Shown one piece after another: positions 61,152 to 64,000 of a stretch of DNA of 64,000 bases. The translations under genes were made by a program, and so were the position numbers. The DNA comes from MPNP01 sp965215545 (GTDB taxonomy: Bacteria > Pseudomonadota > Alphaproteobacteria > Rhodobacterales > Rhodobacteraceae). The DNA is taken from NCBI GenBank assembly GCA_965215545.1, contig OZ244066.1, forward strand, positions 1,798,001 through 1,862,000, written 5' to 3'. The notes beneath the pieces were generated by a model. That model was not told the DNA's origin and did no database searches. It saw only the letters and a list, made by a program, of their open reading frames with translations. Each line of letters starts with the position of its first letter. Position 1 is the stretch's first letter.

Positions 61152-62209
61152 CCGGTGTCGTGCTGGACAATGTGATCAAACGATTTGGCGAGACCCAGGT
61201 CATCCATGGTGTGGACCTCCAGATCGAGGAGGGGGAATTCTGTGTCTTTGTCGGCCCGTCAGGATGCGGCAAGTCAACATTGCTTCGCATGGTCGCCGGA
61301 CTTGAGGAAACCACCGAGGGATCCATCAGTATTGGTGGCCGTGATGTCACGCGGGCTGATCCGGCCGATCGTGGTGTTGCGATGGTCTTTCAGACCTATG
61401 CACTCTACCCGCATATGACGGTCGAGGAAAATATGGGGTTTGGTCTGAAGATGACCGGCCATCCGAAAGCGGAGATTCGCCAGAAGGTCGATGTGGCCTC
61501 GAGGATCCTTCGACTCGACGCATATCTGAAACGCAAGCCCAAAATGCTCTCCGGTGGCCAGCGGCAACGGGTGGCGATTGGCCGTGCCATCGTCCGGGGC
61601 CCCGATGTCTTTCTCTTCGACGAGCCGCTCTCCAACCTTGATGCGGAACTCCGGGTCGAGATGCGGGTCGAGATTGCCCGCCTCCACAAGGAACTCAGTG
61701 CCACCATGATCTACGTGACCCACGATCAGGTGGAGGCCATGACACTCGCTGACAAGATTGTCGTCCTGCGGGACGGGACCATCCAGCAGGTGGGTGCCCC
61801 CCTTGATCTGTACCATGACCCGCACAACCAGTTCGTGGCCGGCTTCATTGGTTCACCAGCCATGAATTTCCTCCAGGGAACCGTGCAAGGGGACCAGATC
61901 CGCCTCGAGGCACTCGACTGTTCCATTCATCCTGCCGTCCGGTTGCCGGCATCGGGTCAGGCCGTGACGGTCGGCCTGCGTCCGCAGCTGCTCTCGGTGG
62001 AGGCGGCCCCATCCGCGCTCCGGATCGAGCTGACCGAAAATCTCGGTGGTGTGGCCTATGATTACCTCACGACACCGACCGGGGAACGCATTGTGGTCGA
62101 GTCCCGGGGCACCACCCCGTCACCCACCGATGCGACCGTCACACTCCGTTTCGATGATGATGCGGCCCTGATCTTCGATGCGACCAGCGGTGCCCGGCTC
62201 CGAGCTTAG
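61148..62209 (+). CDS. ABC transporter ATP-binding protein (UgpC type)
   Basis: 353 residues from ATG 61148, overlapping the IclR stop by 4 bases. GPSGCGKST, LSGGQRQR, VFLFDEPLSNLDAEL and VTHDQVEAM are present, with the TOBE regulatory domain after residue 240. It energises the permeases at 57065-58847, encoded in the divergent operon. Confidence 0.93.
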   Translation: MTGVVLDNVIKRFGETQVIHGVDLQIEEGEFCVFVGPSGCGKSTLLRMVAGLEETTEGSISIGGRDVTRADPADRGVAMVFQTYALYPHMTVEENMGFGLKMTGHPKAEIRQKVDVASRILRLDAYLKRKPKMLSGGQRQRVAIGRAIVRGPDVFLFDEPLSNLDAELRVEMRVEIARLHKELSATMIYVTHDQVEAMTLADKIVVLRDGTIQQVGAPLDLYHDPHNQFVAGFIGSPAMNFLQGTVQGDQIRLEALDCSIHPAVRLPASGQAVTVGLRPQLLSVEAAPSALRIELTENLGGVAYDYLTTPTGERIVVESRGTTPSPTDATVTLRFDDDAALIFDATSGARLRA

Positions 62210-62244
62210 GCGCCTGCCATGGTTCCCGTGTCCATGGTTGCACC

Positions 62245-63012
62245 ATGCTGACCCAGGCCGTGCGTTATGCGAGCCTGCGGGATGCGCCGGTGGTCATCTC
62301 CGGTGGTGCGAGCGGGATTGGCAAGGCCCTCGTCCAGTCCTTTGCCCGCCAAGGCGCCCGGGTGGGGTTCGTCGATCGCATCGATGATCCGGGCCATGAA
62401 TTGGCCAAGGCCCTGTGTGACGAAGGGCATCATGCTCGCTTCCGGCCCTGCGACATCACGGACACCACCCGCTACCGGGACATCCTCGCTGAACTGGCTG
62501 ACGTCAACGGACCCTGCCAGATCCTCGTCAACAATGCCGCCAACGACCAACGCCACGCGATTGGTGATGTGACTCCCGAGGCGTTTGCTGCATCCCTGGC
62601 GGTCAATCTCGGCCATACCTACTTTGCCTGCCAGGCGGTCATCCCGGGAATGATGGATGCCGGGTCAGGTTCGATCATCAATTTCGGTTCCATCAGCTGG
62701 ATGCACAAGACCCGTCAGGTGACGATGTACGCCGCCGCCAAGGCAGGACTCCATGGCCTGACCCGGGCCCTGGCCACGGATTTCGGATCCTGGGGGATCC
62801 GGGTCAACACCATCGTGCCGGGGTGGGTCATGACCCCAAAGCAAAGGGAGCTCCATGTCGATGCCGAAGCCGAACGGCATATTGACGCCATGCAGATGCT
62901 GCCCGGGCGGTTGATGCCGGACGATATTGCGGCCATGACCCTCTTTCTGGCCTCCGACCAGTCCCGCATGTGCACGGGGCAGAATTTCATCGTCGATGCC
63001 GGCTGGGTCTGA
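62245..63012 (+). CDS. SDR-family oxidoreductase
   Basis: Short-chain dehydrogenase of 255 residues. The cofactor motif SGGASGIGKAL, NNAAND, catalytic Ser in INFGSISW and YAAAKAGL (Tyr-x3-Lys) are intact, and the C-terminus NFIVDAGWV is typical. It lies 35 bases after the ABC ATPase and belongs to the same sugar operon. It most likely oxidises a sugar released by the GH4/GH2 enzymes, for example to a lactone; this is inference. Confidence 0.9.
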   Translation: MLTQAVRYASLRDAPVVISGGASGIGKALVQSFARQGARVGFVDRIDDPGHELAKALCDEGHHARFRPCDITDTTRYRDILAELADVNGPCQILVNNAANDQRHAIGDVTPEAFAASLAVNLGHTYFACQAVIPGMMDAGSGSIINFGSISWMHKTRQVTMYAAAKAGLHGLTRALATDFGSWGIRVNTIVPGWVMTPKQRELHVDAEAERHIDAMQMLPGRLMPDDIAAMTLFLASDQSRMCTGQNFIVDAGWV

Positions 63013-63066
63013 AGAGGGTGGGTCGGGGCGGATTGGACATCAGCAGTGCGCAGCCATCCAACCACC

Positions 63067-64000
63067 TCACACCAGGGCTCCGTACAGGAATCCGCCAGCT
63101 GCCGCCCCCGAGAGGGCAAAGCCCAGATAGGTGAGAAACACCGTTGGTCGGGCAATGGCAAGGACAGCCGTCATGGCCGGGATCGAGGTGACGCCACCCG
63201 CCAGCAGGAAAGCCATCGCTGAACCCGCAGCCATGCCCTGTTCGACGAGGCTGGCCATGAGGGGCAGGGCTGCAAAGCCATTCAGATAGGCAGGCACACC
63301 GAGCAACACGGCCACGAGAATCGATCGCCACCCCTCCGATCCGAGATGGGTGGCCACCCATGAAGTCGGGACATAGGCCACCATCAGGCTCTCGATCAGG
63401 AATGCCAGCAGGAGCCATTTGCCAAGAAAGAGGAAACTGGTCCAGGCGCTGGCCCGGAACCGCGACCGCCGGTCCGCATTGCGCCAGAACGGCCAGATGA
63501 TGGCATCGATTGCCTTGTTGGCTCCTCCGCTGCAGCACGATGTGAATCTCTCACGCAGCGGGGTGTGCAGGGTCTGTCGGGTGAGCAGGCACTGGGTGCC
63601 CAAACCGCCGAGGAGTCCCATTCCGACAGCCGCGACGGTTTTGCCGATGGCGAAATGGGTCTCCATCAGGGCAGCCGTGAGAACGAACATGGCCGGGTCC
63701 ATCAGCGGAGACGCGAGCCAGAAGGCCATCACCGGAGCCAGGGGGATTCCCATGGCCAGCATCGCAGCAATCAGTGGAATGACACCACAGGAACAAAAGG
63801 GGGAGAGCGTTCCAAGGAGCGCGCCGCCGAGGATCATGATCAGCATGTGCCCCCGGAGGACCCTGGCCAGATGATCCTGAAGCCCCACGCCATTGACGAT
63901 GGCCACCACGCCGACCGAGAGCAGGAGAAAGGGGAGGATGTCCTGGAAACTCGCACCTGTCAGCGCAAGACTCTCCTGACCCACAGCCGGGTCGTAAAGG
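63067..64000 (-). CDS. ArsP/DUF318-type permease, N-terminus possibly beyond window
   Basis: Membrane protein with at least eight spans. SPFCSCGVIPLIAAMLAMGI, with its cysteine pair, is the signature of the ArsP_1/DUF318 permease family, and a second CC pair lies at SCCSGG in the long central loop. The second half repeats the pattern (VLLGVPAYLNGFAALPLMAS, GVTSIPAMTAVLAIARP). A GTG at 63984 could be a start, but the frame stays open to the window edge. Members export organoarsenicals or metals; some are linked to copper or zinc. Convergent with the SDR gene. Confidence 0.85.
   Translation of the reverse strand, partial: LYDPAVGQESLALTGASFQDILPFLLLSVGVVAIVNGVGLQDHLARVLRGHMLIMILGGALLGTLSPFCSCGVIPLIAAMLAMGIPLAPVMAFWLASPLMDPAMFVLTAALMETHFAIGKTVAAVGMGLLGGLGTQCLLTRQTLHTPLRERFTSCCSGGANKAIDAIIWPFWRNADRRSRFRASAWTSFLFLGKWLLLAFLIESLMVAYVPTSWVATHLGSEGWRSILVAVLLGVPAYLNGFAALPLMASLVEQGMAAGSAMAFLLAGGVTSIPAMTAVLAIARPTVFLTYLGFALSGAAAGGFLYGALV

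Overview
The window is GC-rich (typically above 60 %) with densely packed, often overlapping genes. The gene families (CUT1 sugar ABC operons, TRAP transporter, IorAB-type molybdenum hydroxylase, glutaryl-CoA dehydrogenase, phoH-ybeY pair) fit a heterotrophic alphaproteobacterium; this assignment is inferred from gene content only. No plasmid, phage or CRISPR hallmark is visible. It looks like a chromosome segment built from solute-uptake and catabolic operons, interrupted by small islands of toxin-antitoxin genes, insertion sequences and duplicated host DNA.

Region by region. 1-1.4 kb: ybeY (cut by the window edge) and phoH. 1.5-9.3 kb: a minus-strand reductive pyrimidine degradation operon: beta-alanine-type aminotransferase, N-carbamoyl amidohydrolase, dihydropyrimidinase and a four-gene NMT1/ThiY-type ABC importer. 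9.3-12.8 kb: an accessory stretch with one VapBC broken by a stop codon, a UvrD helicase tail, one intact VapBC, and an orphan VapB with a decayed VapC. 12.8-15.3 kb: glutaryl-CoA dehydrogenase, tRNA-Ser(GCU) and long empty spacers. 15.3-33.4 kb: a sugar or polyol locus with lsrE-like and lsrF genes, two FGGY kinases, a SorC regulator, a CUT1 ABC transporter, an sn-glycerol-1-phosphate dehydrogenase homologue, a 6-phospho-3-hexuloisomerase homologue and an SDR. It is split by a 5.3-kb island (18.6-23.9 kb) of several IS elements and a BrnTA module, bracketed by 127-bp direct repeats of the junction between the two kinase genes.

33.7-36.4 kb: iorAB-type 2Fe-2S/molybdopterin oxidoreductase. 36.7-39.7 kb: TRAP transporter dctPQM. 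39.7-44.2 kb: a MaoC-like hydratase gene present twice within apparently perfect 1022-bp direct repeats. Between the copies lie a secreted left-handed beta-helix protein, a small coiled-coil membrane protein and a nested repeat pair. 44.3-45.4 kb: an AAA ATPase of the DUF4143 type. 45.6-52.9 kb: a LacI-controlled operon with a sugar ABC transporter and a GH63-like hydrolase. 53.4-62.2 kb: GH4 and GH2 glycosidases, a third sugar ABC transporter, an IclR regulator with a clear operator, and an SDR. 63.1-64 kb: the start of an ArsP/DUF318-type permease.

The common theme is uptake of small glycosides, polyols, organic acids and pyrimidines, with a dedicated importer, regulator and intracellular enzymes in each block. 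In all three CUT1 operons the binding-protein gene is separated from the permease genes by a strong perfect hairpin, which should give excess binding protein. The most novel-looking biology is the Lsr-like sugar-phosphate locus. The most striking genome structures are the two insertions bracketed by long duplications of host sequence.
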